A stretch of 64,000 bases of DNA from an uncultured Bacteroidales bacterium (GTDB taxonomy: Bacteria > Bacteroidota > Bacteroidia > Bacteroidales > UBA932). The stretch is taken from the NCBI GenBank assembly GCA_946410455.1, contig CAMKAJ010000002.1:42959-106958 (forward strand). Direction: 5' to 3'. Below, one piece after another: positions 51,261-59,770 of the stretch (positions are counted from its first letter, which is position 1; each line of letters begins with the position of its first letter). The position numbers and the translations under genes are program-made. Below the pieces are notes generated by a model. The model did not search any database and had not been told where the DNA came from. It saw only the letters and a list, made by a program, of their open reading frames with translations.

Positions 51261-52485
51261 CGCCTACTCTTGTGTTATAAATACTTACGGACATGTAGCT
51301 GCCGTAGATGTTGCCTATATACAGAATGCCGGTAAGCACTGCCGGCACTATGGTCTTCCAGTCTTTAGGGCCGTCTTTTACCCAGTGCTCAGCGGTAATT
51401 GCGCCTAGTGCCCCGGTAATGAGGAAGGTTGAGATTCCCTCGCCGAGCTGGCCTGCGTAAACTTTGCCAAGGCCGGGCACCAGCGCAGAAGCTGCCGCCG
51501 CAAGCCAGGGGCTCTTTTGCCGAGTCTGGTAGCGGCTAGTGTAAATGTCGTCCAGCTCGTGCTCGGCCGACTGCAGGGCATGGTCTTGATAGCGGAAAGA
51601 CTCGGCGGCGCTTTTGAAGGCCTCGGGGTCGTCTCGCAGCAGTGCAAGCCCGGCAAGCTGCATTTCTTTAAGTTCCACGTACGGACCGCTATATTCTTTC
51701 AGCTTGGCAGCAGGAGTCTCGTAGTCTCCCAAATGCGCAGAAATGGCATTGGAGTAGAAAAACGCCTTGTCGTAGAATGATGATCCACGTGGAACGTTTT
51801 GTAAATAGCTGCGCGCCTGCTCCAGCTCCTTAAGCTGGTAAAGTGTCCATCCGCGCAGGTACGTAAGGGTGTCGGAAGGATGGAAACCGTCGGCAAACAG
51901 GAGGCTGCGAGCGTCCTGCTTAAGGTCATTGTCTATAAGATAGTCTGTAAAAGCATACTCGCCCGACACCCAGCGCAAGGACGGGCGTGAAGCGGGAGAC
52001 TGCGCCAGGGGTCCGGCGTTACTCGGCCGCAGCCCGCTGCCGTGTGTCGCGGCAGCGGAAATAGCGAGGACGGACGTAGCCGGATCCCTGGCCAGCGGAC
52101 GTAGCCCATCCTTGCGCTTGAGCGAGTACGCCTCGGGCCCCTCGTGAATGAGGCCGTCGGCAGGATCGGGAACCGCCCGCACCGTGCCCAATCTGGTATC
52201 GCGCAAGATACGGTCCGACAGAGCAAAGAATGCAGGAATTACCCCAAGGTCGCGGCTTGCCTGCCGCAGGAACATATAATTGGCCGGCTCGTATATGTCG
52301 CGGCCGGTCATCTGGCGGCGCGCCTCCCACATCGCTTTCTCTACAAAATTGGCCCCTGTAGCCGGGGCTTCCTTGAGCACGGAAGCACAAAAATCGGCCT
52401 TGCGCAGCAATTCACGGTCGCCCTCCTGGGCAAGCGCAACAGCGCCAGCCAGAAAAGCAGCCGCAATGCAGGCAGTCAGTTTCAT
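51199..52485 (-). CDS. TPR-containing exported membrane protein (DUF5683-like C-terminus) with a low-complexity insert
   Basis: 428 residues. Signal peptide (MKLTACIAAAFLAGAVALAQ), helical repeats (YLRGWTLYQLKELEQARSYL, MQLAGLALLRDDPEAFK), then ASALVPGLGKVYAGQLGEG and hydrophobic segments near the C-terminus. Residues ~118-165 form an atypical Ala/Pro/Ser/Arg-rich stretch (LARDPATSVLAISAAAT, SNAGPLAQSPASRPSL) that interrupts the helical region and may derive from an inserted DNA element. It overlaps the LolA-like gene by 4 nt upstream and the paralogue by 62 nt downstream. Probably part of an envelope assembly operon. Confidence 0.65.
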   Translation of the reverse strand: MKLTACIAAAFLAGAVALAQEGDRELLRKADFCASVLKEAPATGANFVEKAMWEARRQMTGRDIYEPANYMFLRQASRDLGVIPAFFALSDRILRDTRLGTVRAVPDPADGLIHEGPEAYSLKRKDGLRPLARDPATSVLAISAAATHGSGLRPSNAGPLAQSPASRPSLRWVSGEYAFTDYLIDNDLKQDARSLLFADGFHPSDTLTYLRGWTLYQLKELEQARSYLQNVPRGSSFYDKAFFYSNAISAHLGDYETPAAKLKEYSGPYVELKEMQLAGLALLRDDPEAFKSAAESFRYQDHALQSAEHELDDIYTSRYQTRQKSPWLAAAASALVPGLGKVYAGQLGEGISTFLITGALGAITAEHWVKDGPKDWKTIVPAVLTGILYIGNIYGSYMSVSIYNTRVGDAQQTAVLYNIHIPLRTVFK

Positions 52486-53183
52486 TTTGCAGGGGCCTCC
52501 AGCTTCATGGGCTTAGCATCGGAGGGAATCTGGAAATCAAAATTGGGGTCGTCTACATCCACTTTTACGCCCGAATAGAGCGTACGCACCACGGAAGAGT
52601 CGCGATTCTTGCCGTAGTTTATGTCTGTAACGCGATGCGGCATCACAAAGCGCCCGTAGCTGCGATAGTCCGAGAGGTACTTCTTAGACAGAATCTTGCC
52701 GTCCCGGGCAGTGTAGGCGCAATAAATCGGCAGATAGTCCTCGTACACAATCTCCACGGATGGGAGTGCGGTATCTGCCGACTCGAAGGTCTTCTTGATG
52801 TAACCGTCCTCGCGCGAGCCGGCGCCCGCCTTGTAGCCAAAAAAGCCCAGGCCAAGGTCGTCTATGTGGCCGCTTAAGAAAATAAAAATCAGGTCCGTAG
52901 TAGAACTCAGAGACTGGTCTATGTCGGAGAGGACCTCGCCCGTGGCCGGATTATAAATAGAAACCTCGCCCTTGGTATTGGCCACCGAATAATACTGCAG
53001 AGGAGTTTTGAATAAAGTCACCAAGCGTCCATTGTTGGTACAATAGACGCTTTTGGTGACTGTTGTCAGCTTTCCGTTCATTACCGTCTTGACTTCTACG
53101 TCGGAACTTACCTTGCGTTGGGCAAAAGCAGGTGCAGCGGCCGCCAGAAGCAGGAACGGAAGTATAAGTTTACAGATCTTCAA
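52482..53183 (-). CDS. LolA-like periplasmic protein
   Basis: 233 residues with a signal peptide (LILPFLLLAAAAPAFAQ). The strand pattern (VKTVMNGKLTTVTKSVYCTN, VSIYNPATGEVLSD, then SVEIVYEDYLPIYCAYTARD and FVMPHRVTDINY) fits the LolA/LppX half-barrel that carries lipids or lipoproteins through the periplasm. It lacks other domains. It lies 3 nt after the TM2 gene and overlaps the next gene by 4 nt. The call is by fold resemblance. Confidence 0.6.
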   Translation of the reverse strand: MKICKLILPFLLLAAAAPAFAQRKVSSDVEVKTVMNGKLTTVTKSVYCTNNGRLVTLFKTPLQYYSVANTKGEVSIYNPATGEVLSDIDQSLSSTTDLIFIFLSGHIDDLGLGFFGYKAGAGSREDGYIKKTFESADTALPSVEIVYEDYLPIYCAYTARDGKILSKKYLSDYRSYGRFVMPHRVTDINYGKNRDSSVVRTLYSGVKVDVDDPNFDFQIPSDAKPMKLEAPAK

Positions 53184-53186
53184 GGC

Positions 53187-53591
53187 TTATGCCCACATGA
53201 AGAACTTACGGTTGTTGATATACTTGCTGATGTCGTTATCCACGGTGCCGATAATCAACATGACGAAGTCGATCAGGGTAACGACGCCAAAAATTCCGCC
53301 TAAAGTGAAGGTGTACAGAGCCCACATACCGGGAGCTGTTCCCATATAATGACGGTGAATACCGAATCCTCCGAGGAAGAAGTTGAGGATGAGGGCGATG
53401 GCGGGCTTAACCTCCTTCTGCTCAAAAGCAGGAAGATTTGCTGCTGCAGGAGTTGCTACGTCAAGCACAACAACCTCGGTGGCATTCTCGATAATGCTGT
53501 CGATGGCGCTGTCGTTAACTTTGTAGTTGGCAGCATTTGCAGAAATAGCGATGGCCAGAACTGCAATAATGGAAAGAACTAATTTTTTCAT
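53187..53591 (-). CDS. TM2 domain protein
   Basis: The start ATG 53591 gives a signal-like N-terminus (MKKLVLSIIAVLAIAISANA); an upstream in-frame ATG would enter the promoter region. 134 residues. The TM2 domain is ALILNFFLGGFGIHRHYMG, then FTLGGIFGVVTLIDFVMLII: two membrane helices joined by a short turn. First gene of the envelope operon. Minus-strand TACTTTTG at 53630-53623 may be its -7 box. Function of TM2 proteins is unsettled. Confidence 0.85.
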   Translation of the reverse strand: MKKLVLSIIAVLAIAISANAANYKVNDSAIDSIIENATEVVVLDVATPAAANLPAFEQKEVKPAIALILNFFLGGFGIHRHYMGTAPGMWALYTFTLGGIFGVVTLIDFVMLIIGTVDNDISKYINNRKFFMWA

Positions 53592-53645
53592 AATAAATGG
53601 TATTAAAAGTAGTTTCGTTTTCACAAAAGTAAGTATTTTTTTGTT

Positions 53646-53653
53646 TATATTTG
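53646..53653 (+). promoter_or_regulatory. -7 box of the 53.7-59.7 kb operon
   Basis: TATATTTG in a T-rich, AT-rich divergent region, 47 bp before the lipoprotein start. No clear TTTG at the right spacing. Confidence 0.5.
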
Positions 53654-53700
53654 TGTTTTACGCGCATAACAATGCAATTAACACCTAAAAACCATATCTT

Positions 53701-56700
53701 ATGTTCCTAAAGAGCACACACCATTTAGTTCCGGGTATAGTTTTCTTATCCGGACTTCTTCTGGTAGCTTCTTGTGAGGCAGACAAGAGTTACGACCTCG
53801 ACTCCAAACCTATCGACCTCTCCATGACTCTTGTAGAGGAAGGTGTGAGCGTCTCTCTTGGCGATTCCGAGAAAATCAGCCTCGGACAGCTCATCAACAG
53901 CGCAGGAGAAAGCATCAATGATGTTATCAAGACCAACGAGAACGGCGAGTATTTCCTCAAGTACGACGGAGCCGTGTCTCTTAACGACCGACTGGCAGAG
54001 CTGGATCTCGCCAACCTTGCGGTTATCGACGGAATCAGCCTCGGCAAGCAGGAGTTCGAGTACAAAATCGGTGACTTCGATCCCGATAAGTTCAAAGTCC
54101 CTGCCGGAGAATACAAAATCAAGAGAGAATTAGATGGTATCGACATCGTGAACGTTAAGACCCAGAGCATATCCGCATCTGCCGAGGGCCTTGGCTACAA
54201 GGCCGGACTGGACCAGTACAAAGATGTGGTCACCGGAAACGAGGCCCTGGACCTCTCTACCAGCATCGGCGAAATCCCGTACAACGAGGTGTTGCTGGAG
54301 AAGGCTACCGTAAGCGAATTTGTTGCAGCATGGCCCATGGAAACCGTTCCCGTTCCCAAGGAGTACCTCCCAGATATCAAACTCCAGGAAAAAGAAGTAG
54401 CCATTGCAATGGAGCCGGTAGTGCTCGACGAGAACATCACCAAGATTAGCAATGTCAAAGTAAACAGCAATGCAAAGCTCGTCATCGACATCAAGCTCAA
54501 CAACGTTTGCTTTACTCAGGGCTCCATAGTCCCGGCCGTCAAGCTCGACTTCAGCAAAGTGCTCAAGCTCAAGAACGTAGAGGGCAACATTATCGATCTC
54601 AGCAGCATCACCCTAACCAATGCCGGAGAATGGAAAGGCAGCGGCGAATATGTGGTAGAGGGCCTCGTGCAAGACGTATTCGAGGGCTCCATCTCGCTGG
54701 GAGAGAAAGTAAAGGTGAGCGGCGAAGTTAAAGTCAACGACGCCGTTACCACCAAGACCAAGTTCGCCCAGACACAAGGTGACATGAGCCTCTCTATCGT
54801 GGCCCACTTTACAGACTTCACCATCGAGTCTGCCGACCTCGCAATCAAGGCCGACCCCGTGACTCCCTCTGAGACTGTGAGCCTTGGCGACTACGAGGAC
54901 TTTGAGCTCCCTCCGAGCATCGACGACGTAAAGACCATCATCCTGGACGAGACCAAGCCGTTCAAGTTCAAGATTACTCCTTCTAACCTCGACATCTTCA
55001 AGCAGATTAACCTGCCCTACACCTTCACCTTCAACTTCCCTTCCAATATAATAGTGAAGGACGCAGTGGACGGCAAGCTCACCTTCAGCGGCGACTTTGC
55101 AAACGGCGCTGTAGAGAAGGAGATTGTAATCCAGGAGCTTAGGCCCACAGTGAAGAACAAGATGCTTTCCCTGAAGGCCAATGTAGATATTAGCGCAAAT
55201 GTGACTCCGCAGAATATTGTTATCAACAGCGCCAACATTCCTGCCTCCGCAGACAAAGACCTGTCCCTGGAGGTATCCTTCGAGGGTACCCCCGTCATCA
55301 AGGACTACCAGATTCAGCTCGGCGACAACGACGAGGAGGTGAAGCTCAACGACACCCTGGAGCTTGACGCCGACGGACTTGGCGACTTCAGCAACATACG
55401 CATCACAGCAGAAGGCAGCCCCGTGCTTACAATTGGCTTCCAGATTCCTTCCGTTAAGGAGCACACCCTCAAGCCCGGCAGCAACGGTCTCACCATCAGC
55501 CTGCCCGACGTCATGGTTTTCGACGCTTCCGGCATCGATTCCAAGTACAACTTCAATGAGGCGACCAATTCCATAACCCTCCGCGACGCCTTCCCCAAGC
55601 AGGTATCGTTGCCCATCAAGGGACTGCTCGTGAAGCCCATCAAGGAGAACGGCAAGACCATCATCCGCAGCGCATACTCGGCAGACGGCAGCATCAGCAT
55701 CCCTCCCGCAGAGGTTTCCCAGTCCGACCTGGAAGACACCTTCGGCCAGGAAGTCTCGCTCTCTATCTCAGTGCCGGAGATCAAGGCTAAGAGCATTTCG
55801 CTTGACGAGCAGCTCAAGTTCGACATCGACGAGCGGTTCAAACTCACCGTCAAGAACCTCCCCGAGCAGCTCAAGAGGATAGACGAAATCGTGCTCGACG
55901 AGGTTTACGCCACCATGGAGGCAGCCTTCGACGGCCTGCCTACATCCGGCGAATCCCCCGTCAACGTTGATCTTACCGTTACCCTGCCCGACTTCGTTGC
56001 GCCTAACGTCATCCCTATCAAGGGCGGCATTGTGAACGGCAAGCTCACCGCACAGCCCGTCAAGATTGAGAAGCTGTACGGCCTCGACCTCACCGCCAAC
56101 CCCGAGATAGAAGGCAACATAGTAATCGCCGGAAGCATCACCCTGGACGGCGCCACCATCAACCTCGCCGAGCTTAAGTCTGAGGTTAAGGTTACCATCG
56201 ACGCTTCGATCCAGAACCAGAACGGCAAGCTCGCAGTCAAGAAGGCAAGCGGTATGTTCGAGTACAACATCGAGGAGGAGACCTCGCTGAGCCTGGACGA
56301 CATCCCCGCAGAGCTCAAGGGCGACAATCTCTGCCTCGACCTTGCGAACCCCGTGATGAACATCGAGCTCTCTTCCAACCTCGGAATACCTATGACCGCA
56401 TCGCTGGAGCTCATTCCTTACGTTGCAGGCCAGCCGGTAGAGGCCAATAAGATAGTGCTTGAGAACGTGGCGCTTCCGTATTCTACCGATCCCGACAAGA
56501 CCGACGTGAAGAAGTACAGCATCTGCAAGGCTGCATCTTCTGCCGCCGCCGGACATGAGTTCCTCGCTGCCGACATCACCGGTATCCTCAGGGAACTTCC
56601 CGACGACATCAAGGTCAAGCTTTCCGCCAATATCGACCCTGCCAGGACTTCTATCCTGATTCCTTCCGCTACCTACACTATGGATATCAACTACGGAATT

Positions 56701-57129
56701 GAAGTGCCTCTGGCATTCGGAGACAAGTTCTTCTTCTCTACCGATACCGAGTTCGACCTTTCCGGAGCCCAGTCCATCACCTCTTACGGTAACTTTGCAA
56801 TTACGGCCAACGTGCTCAACCAGACCCCTCTGAACGTCGCTGTAAGCCTGTCTATCGTTGACGCAGAAGGCACGGTAATCCCTCAGGTTATCAGTGGGCA
56901 GACTGTCAACGCACAAGAGCTTTCTATCCTGCCTGCGGCAGAGAAGGCACTGAGCCACATTGAGTTCTACCTCAGCCCCAAGTCTGGCAGCAAGGCCATA
57001 AGCAAGGCCAAGATCAACCTCATGGTGAAGGCTCTCCCCAACGTAGTGTTCAAGGAGAGCGACTGCCTGCAGATATCCAACGTCGTTGTTAAACTGCCCG
57101 ACGGAATTACCATCAATCCTAACGAATAA
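53701..57129 (+). CDS. Very large lipoprotein of unknown function paired with a DUF5723 barrel
   Basis: 1142 residues. N-terminal signal with a lipobox (GLLLVASC26EADKSYDLD). The rest is an unbroken run of short beta-strand units with Asp/Lys-rich turns, many beginning with patterns such as VSLGDYEDFELPPSID, LSLEVSFEGTPVI and VTIDASIQNQNGK, which suggests a stacked beta-sandwich or elongated beta-structure. It contains almost no Cys after the lipobox. No known domain is recognised. The next gene, 12 nt downstream, codes for an outer-membrane barrel, so the two may form a surface complex. Confidence 0.6.
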   Translation: MFLKSTHHLVPGIVFLSGLLLVASCEADKSYDLDSKPIDLSMTLVEEGVSVSLGDSEKISLGQLINSAGESINDVIKTNENGEYFLKYDGAVSLNDRLAELDLANLAVIDGISLGKQEFEYKIGDFDPDKFKVPAGEYKIKRELDGIDIVNVKTQSISASAEGLGYKAGLDQYKDVVTGNEALDLSTSIGEIPYNEVLLEKATVSEFVAAWPMETVPVPKEYLPDIKLQEKEVAIAMEPVVLDENITKISNVKVNSNAKLVIDIKLNNVCFTQGSIVPAVKLDFSKVLKLKNVEGNIIDLSSITLTNAGEWKGSGEYVVEGLVQDVFEGSISLGEKVKVSGEVKVNDAVTTKTKFAQTQGDMSLSIVAHFTDFTIESADLAIKADPVTPSETVSLGDYEDFELPPSIDDVKTIILDETKPFKFKITPSNLDIFKQINLPYTFTFNFPSNIIVKDAVDGKLTFSGDFANGAVEKEIVIQELRPTVKNKMLSLKANVDISANVTPQNIVINSANIPASADKDLSLEVSFEGTPVIKDYQIQLGDNDEEVKLNDTLELDADGLGDFSNIRITAEGSPVLTIGFQIPSVKEHTLKPGSNGLTISLPDVMVFDASGIDSKYNFNEATNSITLRDAFPKQVSLPIKGLLVKPIKENGKTIIRSAYSADGSISIPPAEVSQSDLEDTFGQEVSLSISVPEIKAKSISLDEQLKFDIDERFKLTVKNLPEQLKRIDEIVLDEVYATMEAAFDGLPTSGESPVNVDLTVTLPDFVAPNVIPIKGGIVNGKLTAQPVKIEKLYGLDLTANPEIEGNIVIAGSITLDGATINLAELKSEVKVTIDASIQNQNGKLAVKKASGMFEYNIEEETSLSLDDIPAELKGDNLCLDLANPVMNIELSSNLGIPMTASLELIPYVAGQPVEANKIVLENVALPYSTDPDKTDVKKYSICKAASSAAAGHEFLAADITGILRELPDDIKVKLSANIDPARTSILIPSATYTMDINYGIEVPLAFGDKFFFSTDTEFDLSGAQSITSYGNFAITANVLNQTPLNVAVSLSIVDAEGTVIPQVISGQTVNAQELSILPAAEKALSHIEFYLSPKSGSKAISKAKINLMVKALPNVVFKESDCLQISNVVVKLPDGITINPNE

Positions 57130-57141
57130 TCCCTTCGAATC

Positions 57142-58524
57142 ATGAAAAAGCTACATATAATCCTTCTGGGCGCAGCTGCCATGCTAAGCATCGGCGCATC
57201 TGCACAATCTTTCCGAAGCGGTTACTTCCTGGATAATTATACCTACGGTTACCGCATCAATCCTGCACAGGTAAACGACAGGAGCTTCGCCGCAATAGGC
57301 TTGGGCAACATCGACTTGTTCAACACCACCAACATAGGAGTTTCGAGCATATTGCTCCCTAATAAGGAGAAGGACGGCCTTGTAACCGGCTTCAGCGGCC
57401 AGTACACCGCCGATGAGTTCCTCGGTGGCCTGCATAAAGACAACTTCCTGGACATGAACGAGAGCATCAACCTGCTCACGATCGGTATCTCCAACGGCAA
57501 GCGCATGCACACCGTAGAGCTCAATGTCAACTCTTCCATTAGGGCCAACCTGCCCCGCGACCTCTTTGCACTGGCAAAGGTGGGCGGCAACCACAGCTAC
57601 GACCTCAGCAACCTGGGCCTCAACGCCGCCGTGGTGGCAGACCTCTCTTATGGCTACTCCATGTATATCACCGAGAGTCTCTCTATCGGCGCACGCCTGC
57701 ACCTGCTTGCCGGCGGCGCCAACGTGGGCCTGAGCTGTAATGGCGCTGCCATTTCGCTTGAGGGAAATCCGTCCATCTCGCCTAACTTAGAGGTTGTGGC
57801 CGCCGGCGTTCCCCAAATCACCGCCGAGGACATCCAGAACATCATCGACAATCCCAACGCTGCATACGCTCTCAACACCAAGTCGCCCATCGGCGGCTAT
57901 GGTGCAGCGCTTGACCTGGGTGCCGAGCTGCATCTGCCCGTCGGGCTGGACGCAATGGTTTCCGTTACCAACATCGGCGCAATGGCCTGGAAGTTCACCG
58001 GCATCAAGTCTTCCGGCAACATCAATGTAAGGACCGACCTTCTCTCTAAGATCAAGATAGGAGAAGATACTCCCGAGATTGGCATAGATGACATTGTAGA
58101 TATGAGCGGATGGAAAGACGAGGCAGTTCCTGCAGGAACTACCCGCACCAGCATGACTCCGTTCAACATCGCAGCCGGCGCCCGCTACTACATGCCCTTC
58201 TACAAGGGTCTGTCCGTAGGCTTCCTGGGCACCTATCACATGGTTCCCGATGCCTCTTACGCCTCCTGGTACGACCTCAGGCTCGGCGCCACCATTACCC
58301 CCGCCCGCATCATCAGCGCTACGGGTAACATCGGCTACGGCACCTTCGGTCCCAACTTCGGCGGCGCCCTCAATCTGCACCTCGGCCCCATCAACCTGCA
58401 CGCAGGACTTGACGGCTACATGGGCAAGATTGGCAAAATCAAGAATATCTCCTTCCCTACCGGCTCTCTCATGACCGACGTGCACGTAGGTCTGTCACTC
58501 ACCTTCGGACGCCCCAAGAAATGA
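57142..58524 (+). CDS. DUF5723 family outer-membrane beta-barrel protein
   Basis: 460 residues. Signal peptide ends ASAQ. SGYFLDNYTYGYRINPAQVN is the typical start of DUF5723/PorV-like barrels, followed by alternating strands (LSYGYSMYITESLSIGARLHLL, NIAAGARYYMPFYKGLSVGF) and the terminal strand VHVGLSLTFGRPKK. Likely a FadL/PorV-like barrel. It follows the giant lipoprotein and overlaps the flavodiiron gene by 4 nt. Confidence 0.8.
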   Translation: MKKLHIILLGAAAMLSIGASAQSFRSGYFLDNYTYGYRINPAQVNDRSFAAIGLGNIDLFNTTNIGVSSILLPNKEKDGLVTGFSGQYTADEFLGGLHKDNFLDMNESINLLTIGISNGKRMHTVELNVNSSIRANLPRDLFALAKVGGNHSYDLSNLGLNAAVVADLSYGYSMYITESLSIGARLHLLAGGANVGLSCNGAAISLEGNPSISPNLEVVAAGVPQITAEDIQNIIDNPNAAYALNTKSPIGGYGAALDLGAELHLPVGLDAMVSVTNIGAMAWKFTGIKSSGNINVRTDLLSKIKIGEDTPEIGIDDIVDMSGWKDEAVPAGTTRTSMTPFNIAAGARYYMPFYKGLSVGFLGTYHMVPDASYASWYDLRLGATITPARIISATGNIGYGTFGPNFGGALNLHLGPINLHAGLDGYMGKIGKIKNISFPTGSLMTDVHVGLSLTFGRPKK

Positions 58525-59705
58525 GAGAACTCGGCAACAAGGTCTTGTACATAGGTACGGACGATCTGGATATAGATCTGTTTGAGGGTCAGTACGTTGT
58601 GCCCGAGGGCATGTCGTACAACTCCTACATTGTGCTGGACGACAAAGTGGCTATACTGGATACTTGCGACGCCCGCAAGGCCCCTGAGTGGAAAGAGAAT
58701 CTGCTCGAGGGTCTTGCAGGCCGCAAGCCGGATTACATAGTAGTGCACCACATGGAGCCCGACCACTCCGCACTCGCAGCATGGGTGCTGGAGCAATGGT
58801 CGGAAGTCACGCTCGTGGCCAGCGCTCAGGCCGTAAAGATGCTTGGTCAATTCTTCCCCGGCATTCAGCTGGACGGAAGGGTGCAGGTGGTAAAAGAGGG
58901 CGATGTGCTCCCTCTGGGTGCGCACAGCCTCAGCTTTATTGCCGCCCCCATGGTGCACTGGCCCGAGGTGCTCATGTCTTACGACGCATCCGACGGCGCC
59001 CTTTACAGCGCAGATGGAATCGGCAAGTTCGGAGCATTGAGCAAGTGCGGTTTTTATGGCCGCGACGATGATGACTGGGCTTGCGAGGCCAGGCGATACT
59101 ATTTTAATATAGTAGGTAAGTACGGAGCGCAGGTGCAGGCGGTACTCAAAAAGGCCTCCGCGCTGGACATCCGCACCATTCGCCCGCTTCACGGCCCCAT
59201 CCTCGAGGACAATCTGGGCGAATATCTGCACCTCTACGACCTCTGGAGCAGCTATACTCCCGAGACAGACGGAGTCTTCATTGCCTGCGCATCTATTCAC
59301 GGGGGCACCCTGGCTGCAGCAGAGAAGCTCGCAGAGATACTCCGGGCCAAGGGAGCACCCAAGGTGGTGCTCAGCGACCTTACCCGCAGCGATATTGCAG
59401 AGAATGTAGAAGACGCCTTCCGCTATCCGCGAATGGTGGCTGCCGCATCGTCGTACGACGCCGGGCTGTTTACCCCGATGTACGATTTCCTGCACCGCCT
59501 GCAGATAAAGGGGTACTGCAAACGTTCCGTGGCCATTGTAGAGAACGGCTCGTGGGCGCCCTCTGCGGGACGCGTTATGCGCGAGATGTTCGGGGCCATG
59601 AAGGAGGTCTCTATTGTAGAGCCCGCAGTGACTATACGCAGCCGCATGCGTCCCGAGGATGTTCCCGCGCTGGAAGCACTGGCAGACGCAATTCTGGCGG
59701 CGTAA
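58521..59705 (+). CDS. Flavodiiron protein (FprA family A-type flavoprotein)
   Basis: 394 residues. The N-terminal MBL-type diiron domain has the H-x-E-x-D-H ligands in HHMEPDHSA, His in MVHWPEV, Asp in YSADGIGKFG and His in RPLHGPI. The C-terminal ~140 residues are a flavodoxin domain (FIACASIHGGTLAAAEKLAE; VENGSWAPSAGRVM). Reduces O2 or NO to water or N2O, protecting anaerobes. It lacks a rubredoxin domain. Its coupling to a barrel gene by a 4-nt overlap is odd; it may simply share the transcript. Confidence 0.93.
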   Translation: MRELGNKVLYIGTDDLDIDLFEGQYVVPEGMSYNSYIVLDDKVAILDTCDARKAPEWKENLLEGLAGRKPDYIVVHHMEPDHSALAAWVLEQWSEVTLVASAQAVKMLGQFFPGIQLDGRVQVVKEGDVLPLGAHSLSFIAAPMVHWPEVLMSYDASDGALYSADGIGKFGALSKCGFYGRDDDDWACEARRYYFNIVGKYGAQVQAVLKKASALDIRTIRPLHGPILEDNLGEYLHLYDLWSSYTPETDGVFIACASIHGGTLAAAEKLAEILRAKGAPKVVLSDLTRSDIAENVEDAFRYPRMVAAASSYDAGLFTPMYDFLHRLQIKGYCKRSVAIVENGSWAPSAGRVMREMFGAMKEVSIVEPAVTIRSRMRPEDVPALEALADAILAA

Positions 59706-59724
59706 CGCTCTGCGTTTGTAATGT

Positions 59725-59770
59725 ATAAGAAAAGAGCAAGGTCCCTTCTGGATCCTTGCTCTTTTCTTAT
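59725..59770. terminator. Bidirectional terminator
   Basis: ATAAGAAAAGAGCAAGG (59725-59741) pairs perfectly with CCTTGCTCTTTTCTTAT (59754-59770), a 17-bp stem with A/T-runs on both outer sides. It serves the flavodiiron operon and the converging lipoprotein gene, whose stop codon lies inside it. Confidence 0.9.

Noticed and set aside
55768..56958. 396-codon minus-strand frame inside the giant lipoprotein gene
   Set aside because: Antisense shadow; no start context or domain, and the sense frame has a lipoprotein signal and operon position.
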